DNA of 64,000 nucleotides from Psychrobacter luti (GTDB taxonomy: Bacteria; Pseudomonadota; Gammaproteobacteria; Pseudomonadales; Moraxellaceae), in assembly GCF_014192115.1 (NCBI RefSeq), contig NZ_JACHXL010000002.1:533169-597168 (forward strand). The letters are read 5' to 3'. Shown in pieces: positions 44,604-53,427 of this stretch. The notes under the pieces are model-generated. The model was not told the DNA's origin. It saw nothing but the letters and a program-made list of their open reading frames with translations, and did not search any database. Position numbers and translations under genes: made by a program. The first letter of the stretch is position 1. Every line of letters starts with the position of its first letter.

Positions 44604-45830
44604 ATGGCGTTATCACTACAAAAAGACAAAATCCGGTTTTTATTGCTTGAAGGTCTACATGACAATGCGTTAAAAGTATTGGAAGGGGCTGGTTATCATA
44701 ACATCGAGAATATCAGTCATGCATTGGATCAAGATGAGCTTATCGAAAAGATTAAAGACGCTCATTTCATCGGTATTCGCTCGCGTACGCAGCTGACGCG
44801 TGAAGTTCTTGAGCACGCACACAAGCTTATCGGTATTGGCTGCTTTTGTATCGGTACTAACCAAGTCGACTTGGACGCCGCTCGTGATTTGGGTATTCCT
44901 GTCTTTAACGCGCCATATTCGAACACCCGCTCGGTCGCTGAGCTAGTATTGGCCGAAGCCATTATGCTATATCGTGGTATCCCTGAAAAGAATGCGACCG
45001 TACACCGTGGCGGTTGGGGCAAGTCTGCGACCAACTCGCATGAAGTACGTGGCAAGACTATCGGTATCGTCGGTTACGGCTCTATCGGCTCGCAATTGTC
45101 TGTCTTAGCTGAAAGCTTCGGTATGAAAGTCATCTATCATGATGTCGTGACCAAATTGCCACTGGGTAATGCCGTGCAAGTAGGTAGCTTAGAAGAGTTA
45201 TTATCAACCGCTGATATCGTCACTTTGCATGTACCTGATGTGCCAAGTACGCGCTATATGATGAAAGCTGAGCAGTTTGCGCATATGAAAGACGGCAGCT
45301 ACTTTATTAATGCGGCACGCGGTACTTGTGTTGAGATTGATGATCTAGCAGCAGTGCTTGAGTCAGGTAAAGTATTGGGCGCAGCGATTGACGTGTTCCC
45401 GAAAGAGCCAAAATCAGCTGACGAAGAGTTTGAGTCGCCACTACGTAAGTTTGACAACGTTATCTTAACGCCGCATATCGGTGGTTCAACCCAAGAAGCT
45501 CAGGCCAATATCGGTCTTGAAGTTGCCGATAAGTTCGTTAGATACTCTGACCAAGGTGATACTGCAACCGCTGTGAACTTCCCAGAAGTTTCTGTGCCGT
45601 TTAAAGAAGGCTCGCATCGTCTGCTACATATCCATAGAAACGTCCCAGGCGTATTGTCACAGATTAACCGTCTGTTCGCTGAAGCGCACATCAATATTTT
45701 AGCGCAAAGCTTAATGACTGAAGGCGATGTGGGCTATCTGGTGATGGATGTGGATTATAACGATTCAACAGCCGCGCTAGATCAGCTAAAAGACGTTGAA
45801 GAAACGATTCGCGTACGTATCTTGTTCTAA
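44604..45830 (+). CDS. serA: D-3-phosphoglycerate dehydrogenase
   Basis: A 408-residue enzyme for the first step of serine synthesis, NAD-dependent, with a C-terminal ACT domain for serine feedback. The NAD motif is GIVGYGSIGSQLSV, the substrate and catalytic residues are in FIGIRSRTQL, LINAARGT-type ARGTCVEIDDL and the Glu-His pair PKEPKSADEE with LTPHIGGSTQEAQ. The ACT domain is SHRLLHIHRNVPGVLSQINRLFAEAHINILAQ (read in parts). The length equals the E. coli type (410). A divergent FAD-linked 2-hydroxyacid dehydrogenase gene supports coupling through 2-hydroxyglutarate. Confidence 0.96.
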   Translation: MALSLQKDKIRFLLLEGLHDNALKVLEGAGYHNIENISHALDQDELIEKIKDAHFIGIRSRTQLTREVLEHAHKLIGIGCFCIGTNQVDLDAARDLGIPVFNAPYSNTRSVAELVLAEAIMLYRGIPEKNATVHRGGWGKSATNSHEVRGKTIGIVGYGSIGSQLSVLAESFGMKVIYHDVVTKLPLGNAVQVGSLEELLSTADIVTLHVPDVPSTRYMMKAEQFAHMKDGSYFINAARGTCVEIDDLAAVLESGKVLGAAIDVFPKEPKSADEEFESPLRKFDNVILTPHIGGSTQEAQANIGLEVADKFVRYSDQGDTATAVNFPEVSVPFKEGSHRLLHIHRNVPGVLSQINRLFAEAHINILAQSLMTEGDVGYLVMDVDYNDSTAALDQLKDVEETIRVRILF

Positions 45831-45864
45831 AATCAAACGTTATCGTTTAATTTTACGACTGGTA

Positions 45865-45904
45865 TAAAAAAGAGAGGCTCTATTATAGGGCCTCTCTTTT
45901 TTAT
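45865..45904 (+). terminator. Rho-independent terminator of serA
   Basis: AAAAAAGAGAGGC(TC) / GGCCTCTCTTTTTT hairpin with an AT-rich loop and T run, 35 bases after the stop codon. Confidence 0.88.
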
Positions 45905-46002
45905 GGCTAATACTTTAAACGGCTAACATTCAGAGCAGGGTATGGTTTTAACTTATAGACAGTACTAAATGAAATAGATACGTTATTTAATGACGCGAAA
46001 CT

Positions 46003-46088
46003 GGTATAAGTTTTTCTGGCTTGCTGTGCCTACGCAGACAGAGGCTGCAAAAAAATCCACCCTAGTCCCGCTGTACCTTTTTCACATT
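46003..46088. repeat. Candidate interspersed intergenic element between serA and trhO
   Basis: This stretch is richer in GC than the surrounding spacer and has short self-complementary parts around TTGCTGTGCCTACGCAGACA and GAGGCTGC. It codes for nothing obvious. It looks like a dispersed repeat from its composition, but only one copy is in the window. Confidence 0.3.
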
Positions 46089-46101
46089 GGACTGACTTTA
46101 C

Positions 46102-47202
46102 TTAAGCTTTGACTTTATTAGCGGCTTCCGCTTGACGACGGGCTTCAACTTTCGCCGCTTTACGCTTTTCTATGACGTCCATGACATCGCTACCAATATG
46201 TGCTTCACCGCGTTTCTTGGCCAGCTGCATTTGATGTTCACGCTCACGGAAGCGTGCTTTTTGTTCTTCGGTCGCTTTATCGATACAATGCGGACAAGAC
46301 TCGCCTTTGATATAAGCAGCGCTTTGCATTTCTTCATGAGTAATCGGCATACGGCAAGCAAAGCATTGCTCATAGTTGCCTTTTTCTAGGCTGTGATTGA
46401 CCGACACGCGGTTGTCAAAAACGAAGCAGTCACCTTGCCACATAGACTCGCTGGCTGGGATTTCTTCTAAATATTTTAAAATGCCGCCTTCTAAGTGATA
46501 TACCTCTTCAAAGCCTTGCTCGCGCATATAAGCAGTAGATTTTTCACAACGAATACCGCCGGTACAGAACATGGCGACTTTTTTATGTTTAGCAGGATCT
46601 AGCTCTTTTGCAACATACTCTGGAAACTCACGGAAGGTTTCGGTATTTGGATTAACGGCATTTTGAAACGTACCGATTTGTACTTCGTAGTCGTTACGGG
46701 TATCAATCAAAATAACGTCAGGGTCTGAGATAAGCGCATTCCATTCGCTCGGTTTTACATAGCGACCAACCGATTGTAATGGGTCGATATTTTCAACGCC
46801 CATCGTGACGATTTCTTTTTTAAGCTTCACCTTAGTGCGATAAAAAGGCTGCGCATCAGTATAAGACTCTTTGAAAGTAAAGCTGCCAATCGCTTCGATA
46901 CTGCGCAAATAGTCTAAGACGTTATCGATACCTTGGCGGCTGCCAGAAATCGTGCCGTTAATGCCTTCGCTGGCCAGTAATAAAGTGCCTTTAACGTCAT
47001 TATCAAGCATGATATTTAAAATTGGCTCGCGATATTGCTCAAAATCGCTAAAACGCGTGAACTTGTAAAGTGCTGCAACGACGATATTATTTGTGACGCT
47101 ATCGTAAGCAGGTGCTGCTTTGTTATCAGCTGCTTTGTTATCAGCTGCAGTGCTATCTTGGATGCTGCTATTTTTGGTATTGCTGTCTTGATTGGTACTC
47201 AT
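46102..47202 (-). CDS. trhO: tRNA uridine(34) hydroxylase TrhO (rhodanese-domain protein)
   Basis: A 366-residue enzyme that forms 5-hydroxyuridine at the tRNA wobble position. The N-terminal domain ([35 protein letters not shown]) is followed by a rhodanese domain with the catalytic loop Cys in [18 protein letters not shown]. Later Cys pairs ([14 protein letters not shown]) look like a zinc site. The gene starts at ATG 47202 with AGGAGAG 6 bases upstream; the in-frame TTG at 47229 is less likely. [11 protein letters not shown] repeat near residues 17-26 is encoded by a short tandem duplication. The C-terminus is Lys/Ala-rich. Confidence 0.93.
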   Translation of the reverse strand: MSTNQDSNTKNSSIQDSTAADNKAADNKAAPAYDSVTNNIVVAALYKFTRFSDFEQYREPILNIMLDNDVKGTLLLASEGINGTISGSRQGIDNVLDYLRSIEAIGSFTFKESYTDAQPFYRTKVKLKKEIVTMGVENIDPLQSVGRYVKPSEWNALISDPDVILIDTRNDYEVQIGTFQNAVNPNTETFREFPEYVAKELDPAKHKKVAMFCTGGIRCEKSTAYMREQGFEEVYHLEGGILKYLEEIPASESMWQGDCFVFDNRVSVNHSLEKGNYEQCFACRMPITHEEMQSAAYIKGESCPHCIDKATEEQKARFREREHQMQLAKKRGEAHIGSDVMDVIEKRKAAKVEARRQAEAANKVKA

Positions 47203-47413
47203 GTTTCTCTCCTGCTGGCTAGGTCGCAAACCTAGTGCATTGGGTTTAAGGTGCTTTTTAAAATTAACGGTTAAAACGAATTGGTAAAATTCATAACACT
47301 AGCGCAATTGTGGAATTCGCTAATGCGCGCGTAGTTTATCAAATTTTGGGAAGATTTTGGAGGTTTTATCATTCTAAAATCTCATAGAAATATGAGAGAT
47401 AATAAAAATGGCA

Positions 47414-47445
47414 AACAAAAAAGCCCAGTATCATACTGAGCTTAT
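47414..47445 (-). terminator. Rho-independent terminator of the Sel1-repeat gene
   Basis: On the minus strand the arms AAGCTCAGTA and TACTGGGCTT form a 10-bp stem with one G-U pair, followed by a T run. It lies ~50 bases after the stop. Confidence 0.8.
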
Positions 47446-47492
47446 TTAATATTCATTGTGTAAAACCGAAGTTTAGCTTATTGGTTTACGCT

Positions 47493-48074
47493 TTACTTAC
47501 TTTGGAACCAAGTATCGGCTTTGCTACGGGCACTAGCAATGTCTGAGCTTGATAAGTTCAATGCTAGCTGACCGATTTTACCGCGTGCTTTGTTACGTAC
47601 TTTTTCATCGAGCATGCCATCACGGGCAGCCAAGTCGTACCATTTATAAGCATCGACCAGATTTTTTTGCTTCTCATCTAGCAAAGCAAGCGTATAGCTG
47701 GCACGGTTATCACCACGCATTGCCGCTTTTTCTAACCAAAGGCGTGCTTGTTGCAAATTAGGCTGTACACCTTCACCGCGTAAATACATGATGGCAAGAT
47801 TCAACTGAGCAGGGGCGACGCCTTGCTGAGCTGCTTTGGTATACCATTGCACAGCTTGTTGGGTATTTTGAGCAACGCCTTCACCTTTTTGCAAACGCTT
47901 TGCTAGGTAAAACTGGGCGTGATCGTTACCTTGAGCAGCGCTGGTAGACAGTGTACTGATAGGCATTAGCTCAAAACGTGAGGTATCAAGTGGCACGTTT
48001 GATATTAACTCAGCGTTGGCAAGGCCCGCACAAGAAAACAGGGCAGTAAACAACGCAGCTTTTAATAATTTCAT
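47493..48074 (-). CDS. Exported Sel1-repeat protein
   Basis: A 193-residue protein with a signal peptide (cleavage after GLANA, ~residue 21). Three to four Sel1-like (TPR-like) repeats follow between ~residues 46 and 150 (AAQGNDHAQFYLAKRLQKGEGV, QWYTKAAQQGVAPAQLNLAIMYLRGEGV, LEKAAMRGDNRASYTLALLD, read in parts). Such repeats mediate protein contacts. The C-terminal ~40 residues are helical and polar. The partner is unknown. The ATG follows a GGAGC Shine-Dalgarno. Confidence 0.88.
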   Translation of the reverse strand: MKLLKAALFTALFSCAGLANAELISNVPLDTSRFELMPISTLSTSAAQGNDHAQFYLAKRLQKGEGVAQNTQQAVQWYTKAAQQGVAPAQLNLAIMYLRGEGVQPNLQQARLWLEKAAMRGDNRASYTLALLDEKQKNLVDAYKWYDLAARDGMLDEKVRNKARGKIGQLALNLSSSDIASARSKADTWFQSK

Positions 48075-48474
48075 AGCAGCTCCAAAATTAGGCAGTTAAT
48101 AAGCAAAAAAAATTGTACCGCTAAACATTGTCTCGTTAGAAACAGTTAGACGGCGATAACAATTAGGTGAAATCTTGCAATACCAACTTACCTAATCATT
48201 AGCAAAATAATTCGTATGGTAGTGTCATAGCTGACCCTGATTGGCCCGACAAACGGTCGTAATTGGGGTATGATTGACACTATTTCGCTAGCTTAACACC
48301 CAAACTTACGAAACTCAAATACTAATTACATGATTTAATTCCTAACTGTACCTCATTGTCCTCAATAAAATCATAGAGTTACTGAAGGGTAAGGAGGAAT
48401 TAACAATCGCTTAAGGTTAAACTAAGTCTTAATGGCGTTAAATTCGCTTTAATAAACGACAAAAAATACGATCA
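48075..48474. other. Intergenic region between metW and the Sel1 gene
   Basis: 400 bp. No small gene or terminator is clear. A TTGACA hexamer occurs at 48273-48278 on the plus strand, but no -10 stands at a suitable distance and no plus-strand gene follows. Confidence 0.45.
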
Positions 48475-49092
48475 TCAATCCCGTTTTTGTTTACTAACGC
48501 GATAGATAGCAACGTCTGCTAAAAGGTTGGGAGCTTGGCGTATTAATGCAGTCATCAGCGGGTTATGACCTTTTTCCGAATCACTAACAGCAAAGCGGTT
48601 GATGATATGAATATCATGCTGCGCGCACAGCTGCTCAAAGTCTTTAAAGGTACACAGGTGAATATTTGGCGTGTTATACCACTCATAGGGCAGCGCTTCT
48701 GAAACTGGCATCAGACCTTTTAAGCCCAAATGCAGGCGGTTTTGCCAGTGGGCAAAGTTAGGAAAAGTAATGACAGCCTCGCGGGCGACGCGTAGCATAT
48801 CGAGCAATAATACATCAGGAGCCTTTACCGCTTGTAGCGCTCGTGCCATAACGACCGTATCGAAGCTATTATCTGCAAAACGACTTAAGCCATCATTAAG
48901 GTCTTGCTCGACGATAGATAAACCTTTAGCGATGGCTTCATTGATTTTGTCTTCATCAATCTCAAGTCCATAACCAGTCACACCTAGATTCTGCTGTAAA
49001 TGCGCGAGCAGCTCGCCATTGCCGCAGCCTAAATCGAGCACATGCGACTTTGGTGCAATCCAACGCTCAGCCAATTGATGATCCATTCTCAT
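48475..49092 (-). CDS. metW: Methionine biosynthesis protein MetW
   Basis: A 205-residue class I SAM-dependent methyltransferase-like protein. The SAM motif is [17 protein letters not shown], followed by the acidic [11 protein letters not shown] strand and [15 protein letters not shown]. MetW forms a pair with MetX and raises its acyltransferase activity in several proteobacteria. Its start overlaps the metX stop by 4 bp (ATGA), so translation is coupled. The [15 protein letters not shown] and [14 protein letters not shown] segments are family marks. Confidence 0.95.
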   Translation of the reverse strand: MRMDHQLAERWIAPKSHVLDLGCGNGELLAHLQQNLGVTGYGLEIDEDKINEAIAKGLSIVEQDLNDGLSRFADNSFDTVVMARALQAVKAPDVLLLDMLRVAREAVITFPNFAHWQNRLHLGLKGLMPVSEALPYEWYNTPNIHLCTFKDFEQLCAQHDIHIINRFAVSDSEKGHNPLMTALIRQAPNLLADVAIYRVSKQKRD

Positions 49093-50558
49093 GAGCGTGC
49101 TCCTTTGGCTATCAAGCTGTTAGCAATAAATGGCGCGGTCAAAAAACCTTTAACGGCCCCCATATAACGCGGAATATCAAATAAAAATGAATCATGACCG
49201 TGCGGTGCATCGACATTGATGTAACTGACAGGCTTACCAGTCGCCATCAGCGCATCGACAATCTCTTGCGAGCGTTCGGGAGCAAAGCGCCAGTCAGTGG
49301 TAAATGACACCACTAAATACTGACACTGCGTATGAGCAAAAGCGGCTTTAAGCGCGCTTAGCTCTTTTTCATTGGCAACATTAACGTTATCAGCATTATC
49401 AATATGCGTGCTATTGTTTAACGTTTTTTCAGTTTCGTTTTGGGCAGATTCAGCTTTTACTGCTTCAACTTTTACCGATTCCGCGATGGATGACTCTAAC
49501 GGGTCTACTGGTTCTTCAGATAATTCTGCTGCTGATTCTAATGTTGCTACTGATGGATAATCACGTGTCGGGTCAAAATAATCTAAGGCTTTGGTCATCA
49601 GCAGATAAGTGTTGGCGTCGAAGTTTTCGCTGAAGCGTTCGCCTTGATAGCGTAAATAGCTTTCGACCTGAAACTCAACATCGTAACCATACATAAACTT
49701 GCCAGATTTTAAGTCACGGCCGAATTTAGCCTTCATCGCGTCATCAGTCAAATAGGTGATATGACCAACCATGCGCGCAAGGATAAGCCCGCGACGAGGA
49801 TAAGTACCTGCCTGCAAGTAGCGTCCGTCTTTAAAATCAGGGTCAGAGAGAATTGACTGACGCGCGACTTCATTAAAAGCGATATTTTGGGCAGAAAGCT
49901 TTGGCGTACTGGCAATAACCACACAGCGTTTTAACCGCTCTGGATAATCGACCGACCATTGCATGGCTTGCATCCCGCCCATAGAGCCGCCGACGATGGC
50001 ATGCCACACATCAATACCCAAGCGGTCTGAAAGCATGGCTTGGGTTTTTACCCAGTCTTTAATGGTGACAAGAGGGAAGTCAGGGCCATAAACTTGTGGC
50101 TCGCTGTTCTCATTATTCTTGTTTGAGCTTTTTTGACTTGAATTGATGGTATCAGGATTAATAGTCGTTGGACCAGTAGAGCCAAAACAGCTGCCGATAT
50201 TATTGACGCAGACGACAAAAAATTGATTGGTATCAATGGTTTTATTAGGGCCAATCATATTGTCCCACCAGCCCGCTTTTTTATCGTCGTCACTATGAAA
50301 ACCTGCCGCGTGATGGCTACCTGATAAGGCATGACAAATCAGGATGGCATTTGATTTGTCGCTATTGAGCGTGCCATAAGTTTCAAAGATTAAATCGAAT
50401 GAGGGCAGGGTGCGATTGCACTCCAAGGTCAACGGCTCAGCGAAATGAAAAGTCTGCGGCGTGACGATGCCAACTGAGCCTACCGAACCGACGGCGTCGG
50501 TCGTATTAGCGGAATAATTGGTGGAATGCTCACTGGTACTATCAGAACGTGCGCTCAA
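49089..50558 (-). CDS. metX: Homoserine O-acyltransferase MetX
   Basis: An alpha/beta hydrolase that activates homoserine for methionine synthesis, using acetyl- or succinyl-CoA. Catalytic residues: Ser in [13 protein letters not shown], Asp in FTTDWRFAP, His in [11 protein letters not shown]. The start is probably the TTG at 50558 (489 residues), since GAGG lies 5 bases upstream; a TTG six codons earlier is weaker. Relative to the usual ~380 residues it has a polar N-terminal tail and two low-complexity insertions. One is of ~15 residues (after TTINPDT, Ser/Asn/Lys). The other is of ~60 residues (Glu/Ser/Ala/Asn, before SALKAAF). metW follows in the same operon. Acyl donor choice is not settled. 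Confidence 0.93.
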   Translation of the reverse strand: MSARSDSTSEHSTNYSANTTDAVGSVGSVGIVTPQTFHFAEPLTLECNRTLPSFDLIFETYGTLNSDKSNAILICHALSGSHHAAGFHSDDDKKAGWWDNMIGPNKTIDTNQFFVVCVNNIGSCFGSTGPTTINPDTINSSQKSSNKNNENSEPQVYGPDFPLVTIKDWVKTQAMLSDRLGIDVWHAIVGGSMGGMQAMQWSVDYPERLKRCVVIASTPKLSAQNIAFNEVARQSILSDPDFKDGRYLQAGTYPRRGLILARMVGHITYLTDDAMKAKFGRDLKSGKFMYGYDVEFQVESYLRYQGERFSENFDANTYLLMTKALDYFDPTRDYPSVATLESAAELSEEPVDPLESSIAESVKVEAVKAESAQNETEKTLNNSTHIDNADNVNVANEKELSALKAAFAHTQCQYLVVSFTTDWRFAPERSQEIVDALMATGKPVSYINVDAPHGHDSFLFDIPRYMGAVKGFLTAPFIANSLIAKGARS

Positions 50559-50961
50559 AGCTACCTCACAAAACAACAGTTATGGATAAAACAAAGGTTA
50601 TAAATAAAACAAACCTAGGATGGCGACAGTAAGTGGTCTACATGGTTTATTTATAGGCTTACCTATTGTATGGCGATGCGCTTAGGAGTACAACCTTCGC
50701 GCCAAGTCTTTATTTTAAGCGTCTATCAAAACAAGTATTAAGGCAGGTATAAAAGCACATATTAAGTTGTATAACGGTTACCTTTACCCTGCGTTCTGCT
50801 CTTATAAAATGCTACACTAAAGGCGAACAATAGCAGCCATTTTAAACCTTATAATAGTGCTGTTATAAAATAATGGTGCTGTTATAAACTTCTCTGCTTG
50901 CTCATTATTTCTCTATCTAATATATCTTCTGATTATTTAATAAGTGAATAAATAATACTAT
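50559..50961. other. Divergent intergenic region between metX and hemH
   Basis: 403 bp. It contains a duplicated 13-bp motif with extended -10 elements near hemH (50857-50888) and no recognisable MetJ box or SAM riboswitch on the metX side. Confidence 0.5.
50857..50888 (+). promoter_or_regulatory. Duplicated extended -10 motif upstream of hemH
   Basis: GTGCTGTTATAAA occurs exactly twice (50857-50869 and 50876-50888), 19 bp apart. Each copy contains TGT-TATAAA, an extended -10. They lie ~75 and ~95 bp before the hemH start and could be tandem promoters. Confidence 0.45.
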
Positions 50962-51981
50962 ATGAAACCTAAATTGCCGCCACGTATTGCTGTCTTGTTA
51001 GTCAACCTTGGTACGCCCGATGAGGCAACCGCGCCAGCCGTACGTCGATACCTTAAACAGTTTTTATCCGACCCGCGTGTGATTGAAATCCCTAAATTTT
51101 TATGGGCAATTATTCTCAATCTCTTTGTGTTGCCAAGCCGACCAAAACGGGTGGCGAAGGCTTACGCCAGCATTTGGGAAGGTGACTCGCCGATTCGTAA
51201 AATATTAAAAGGTCAAGTTGAGCTGCTCGAGCCGCGCTTGGCCGATAGTGTTGCGCCGTTTCGAGTTTCTGTGCATCCGGCGATGAGCTATGGAAATCCT
51301 GGTTTGCCAGATGTTATGGACACTTTACGTAGTGAAGGCGTTGAACATTTCGTTATCTTGCCACTATTTCCGCAGTATTCTGCCTCTTCTGGCGGTGCAG
51401 TATATGATGCGCTAACGAAGTGGACGTTAAAACAACGCAACTTGCCGAACTATAGTATTGTCAAAGATTACTTTGCCCATCCGCTTTATATTCAAGCATT
51501 GGCCGATTCTATTCGCCGTTTTCAAGCGAAACATGGCAAACCTGAAAAGCTTATGTTTAGTTTCCACGGTATTCCGCAGCCTTATGCCGATAAAGGTGAC
51601 CCGTATCCGCAGCGTTGTAAGTGTACTGCCGCGCAAGTCGCGCATGCGCTTGGTCTGCAAGATGATGAATGGATTATCAGCTTTCAGTCACGCTTTGGTA
51701 AGCAAGAATGGGTCAAGCCTTATACCGATGTGGTATTAGAGGATTGGGGCAAATCTGGGGTGCGCTCTGTACAAGTGATTAGCCCTGCATTTTCAGCGGA
51801 TTGTTTGGAAACTTTAGAAGAGCTAGCCATTGAAAACCGTGAAAACTTCCTTCATGCAGGCGGGCAAGAGTACCATTACATTCCTGCATTAAATCTTGAT
51901 GAAGCGCATATTGATTTGCTTGAAGCATTAAGCTTGCCTTTGGTTAAAGGCTGGGCAGGAACACTGGATGGCTGGGCTTGA
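50962..51981 (+). CDS. hemH: Ferrochelatase
   Basis: A 339-residue enzyme that inserts ferrous iron into protoporphyrin IX, the last step of haem synthesis. The N-terminus [21 protein letters not shown] is typical. The metal-site His is in [18 protein letters not shown], and the Glu region is [31 protein letters not shown] and [14 protein letters not shown] are conserved blocks. No strong Shine-Dalgarno precedes the ATG. Two tandem extended -10 elements lie upstream. Confidence 0.96.
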   Translation: MKPKLPPRIAVLLVNLGTPDEATAPAVRRYLKQFLSDPRVIEIPKFLWAIILNLFVLPSRPKRVAKAYASIWEGDSPIRKILKGQVELLEPRLADSVAPFRVSVHPAMSYGNPGLPDVMDTLRSEGVEHFVILPLFPQYSASSGGAVYDALTKWTLKQRNLPNYSIVKDYFAHPLYIQALADSIRRFQAKHGKPEKLMFSFHGIPQPYADKGDPYPQRCKCTAAQVAHALGLQDDEWIISFQSRFGKQEWVKPYTDVVLEDWGKSGVRSVQVISPAFSADCLETLEELAIENRENFLHAGGQEYHYIPALNLDEAHIDLLEALSLPLVKGWAGTLDGWA

Positions 51982-51998
51982 TTGTTTTCTTAAGCCAT

Positions 51999-52033
51999 AA
52001 AAAATACCGAACATAATGTTCGGTATTTTTTTC
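51999..52033. terminator. Bidirectional terminator after hemH
   Basis: AAAAATACCGAACAT / ATGTTCGGTATTTTT is a long perfect stem with T runs on both strands, shared by hemH and the convergent acidic-protein gene. Confidence 0.9.
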
Positions 52034-52066
52034 TGAATTATTTTCTATTTTACGAATAGGTAATTT

Positions 52067-52417
52067 CTAAAAACTGTCATCATTAGAAGTCTTTGCCGCA
52101 TCTCTGTCCGCAATATCAACGATATCTGGATAGTCGTTATCATCTAAATTGCCTTCAACCAATAGCTCATCCACCTGAGATTCATCGATATTTTGACGAT
52201 GCATTGGTGTAAGTCCTTGGGTCGCATCACTACCTGCTTGCGAGTTGTCAAATCCTACGCTATTGTCAATCACATCGTTATTTTCAACAGTATGCAACAT
52301 GGGATTGTCTAAATCGACAAGTTGGTTGTCCTGACTATCTTGACTGTCGTCACCGTTACGGATATTGCCGTCAATATGATCCATCTCTTCCGGCAGTGGG
52401 GTTTTTGAATTGTCCAT
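52067..52417 (-). CDS. Acidic, Asp/Asn-rich protein of unknown function
   Basis: A 116-residue protein I do not recognise. It is strongly acidic, with repeated Asp, Asn and Gln (DDSQDSQDNQ, NLDDNDYPDI) and no signal peptide or membrane segment, and it is probably disordered. The ATG at 52417 (MDNSKTPLPEEM) has GAGGA 8 bases upstream; the in-frame ATG at 52468 has no ribosome site. It converges on hemH. Its function cannot be inferred from sequence or context. Confidence 0.7.
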   Translation of the reverse strand: MDNSKTPLPEEMDHIDGNIRNGDDSQDSQDNQLVDLDNPMLHTVENNDVIDNSVGFDNSQAGSDATQGLTPMHRQNIDESQVDELLVEGNLDDNDYPDIVDIADRDAAKTSNDDSF

Positions 52418-52663
52418 GGATATGTCCTCATTATAGTTATAAATGCTATTTAAGTTATTATCGGTCATTGGTGTAATCTGATTATCAGTCTGCCGCGTTA
52501 TGATGGTAACTGATAGTAGTAAGGTGTCACAGGATGTTCAAAAAATGTAAGAAGGTAAATATGTAAAGTCAAAAAAATGGCTACCCATATTGAGCAGCCG
52601 TTAGTAAATTCTTATCGTTAATAGTTTTGCTAGTTGACAACCTTAGCGATTTGACAGTTTCTG

Positions 52664-53200
52664 CTAACTGGCTTTACACGGTGCATGATAATTTTGCTCA
52701 TGTAAAACATTTCTTTCAAACTCACTGAGCTTAAATGTCCACAAATAAATCAACGCAATCGCATACACAGCGGTTTCTGCGATTTCTTCTACTATTTCGC
52801 CAATGCTTTCGGGTATAAAAATGGCGTTTTCACCCATATACTCTAACAACGCTAAAGTAACCACAGCGATATATATTGACACAGGAACCTTCTTTAATAC
52901 CGCCCATAGATAACGCCAGCTATAAGCTAATAAGCACACAATCAGCAGATACACCGTTAACAGCACAGCATCTTCCCACCAATCGTATGAGTGATTCATA
53001 AATGTGAAACCACTAGGAATCAAGAGCTCGGGTACATAATTTAACTCACGACGAACCACAGCAAAAAACGTCAATACGGATGCCAACCAAAAGTAGTGCC
53101 CCAGTTTCAGATCACTCTGTATCACATATTGTACGCAGCGCAATATACACGCGATTAATATGATAATACCCGGTAATTCGATGATGCCATCTGAAGTCAA
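52664..53200 (-). CDS. Uncharacterised multipass membrane protein
   Basis: A 178-residue protein with about five predicted membrane helices (starting GIIELPGIIILIACIL and ending AVYAIALIYLWTF). Acidic residues stand inside a late segment (EEIAETAV), and a polar C-terminus holds FERNVLHEQNYHAPC. The pattern is like small membrane proteins of unknown function in Psychrobacter-like genomes, but I do not recognise a named family. It is monocistronic, between polA and the acidic protein gene. Confidence 0.75.
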   Translation of the reverse strand: MTSDGIIELPGIIILIACILRCVQYVIQSDLKLGHYFWLASVLTFFAVVRRELNYVPELLIPSGFTFMNHSYDWWEDAVLLTVYLLIVCLLAYSWRYLWAVLKKVPVSIYIAVVTLALLEYMGENAIFIPESIGEIVEEIAETAVYAIALIYLWTFKLSEFERNVLHEQNYHAPCKAS

Positions 53201-53225
53201 AATAAAGGCTCCTAGTTTTCAAAAA

Positions 53226-53256
53226 TGAAAAAAGTGAGCGCAAAGGCTCACTTTAG
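53226..53256 (-). terminator. Rho-independent terminator of polA
   Basis: AAAGTGAGC / GCTCACTTT perfect 9-bp stem with a 6-base loop; on the minus strand a T run follows. It lies ~170 bases after polA. Confidence 0.8.
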
Positions 53257-53427
53257 ACCGTCATTAATATGTTAAAAATTAATATATAAAAAATTAACGT
53301 GTGCTTATTATACTGGTAAGAGTCATTGCACGGCTATGATGGAGTATAAACGGCAGTGTTCAATTACCGTGTTTAGACGTATTAACAGAAGCCTCAAGGG
53401 TCATATTAACTGCCTTTGTTTGCACAA

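Noticed and set aside
48273..48278. TTGACA as a promoter -35 element
   Set aside because: No matching -10 at 16-18 bp and no plus-strand gene downstream.
50559..50961. MetJ box or SAM riboswitch upstream of metX
   Set aside because: Looked for AGACGTCT-like repeats and for a riboswitch-like conserved core and saw neither; a covariance-model scan would be needed to exclude a diverged riboswitch.
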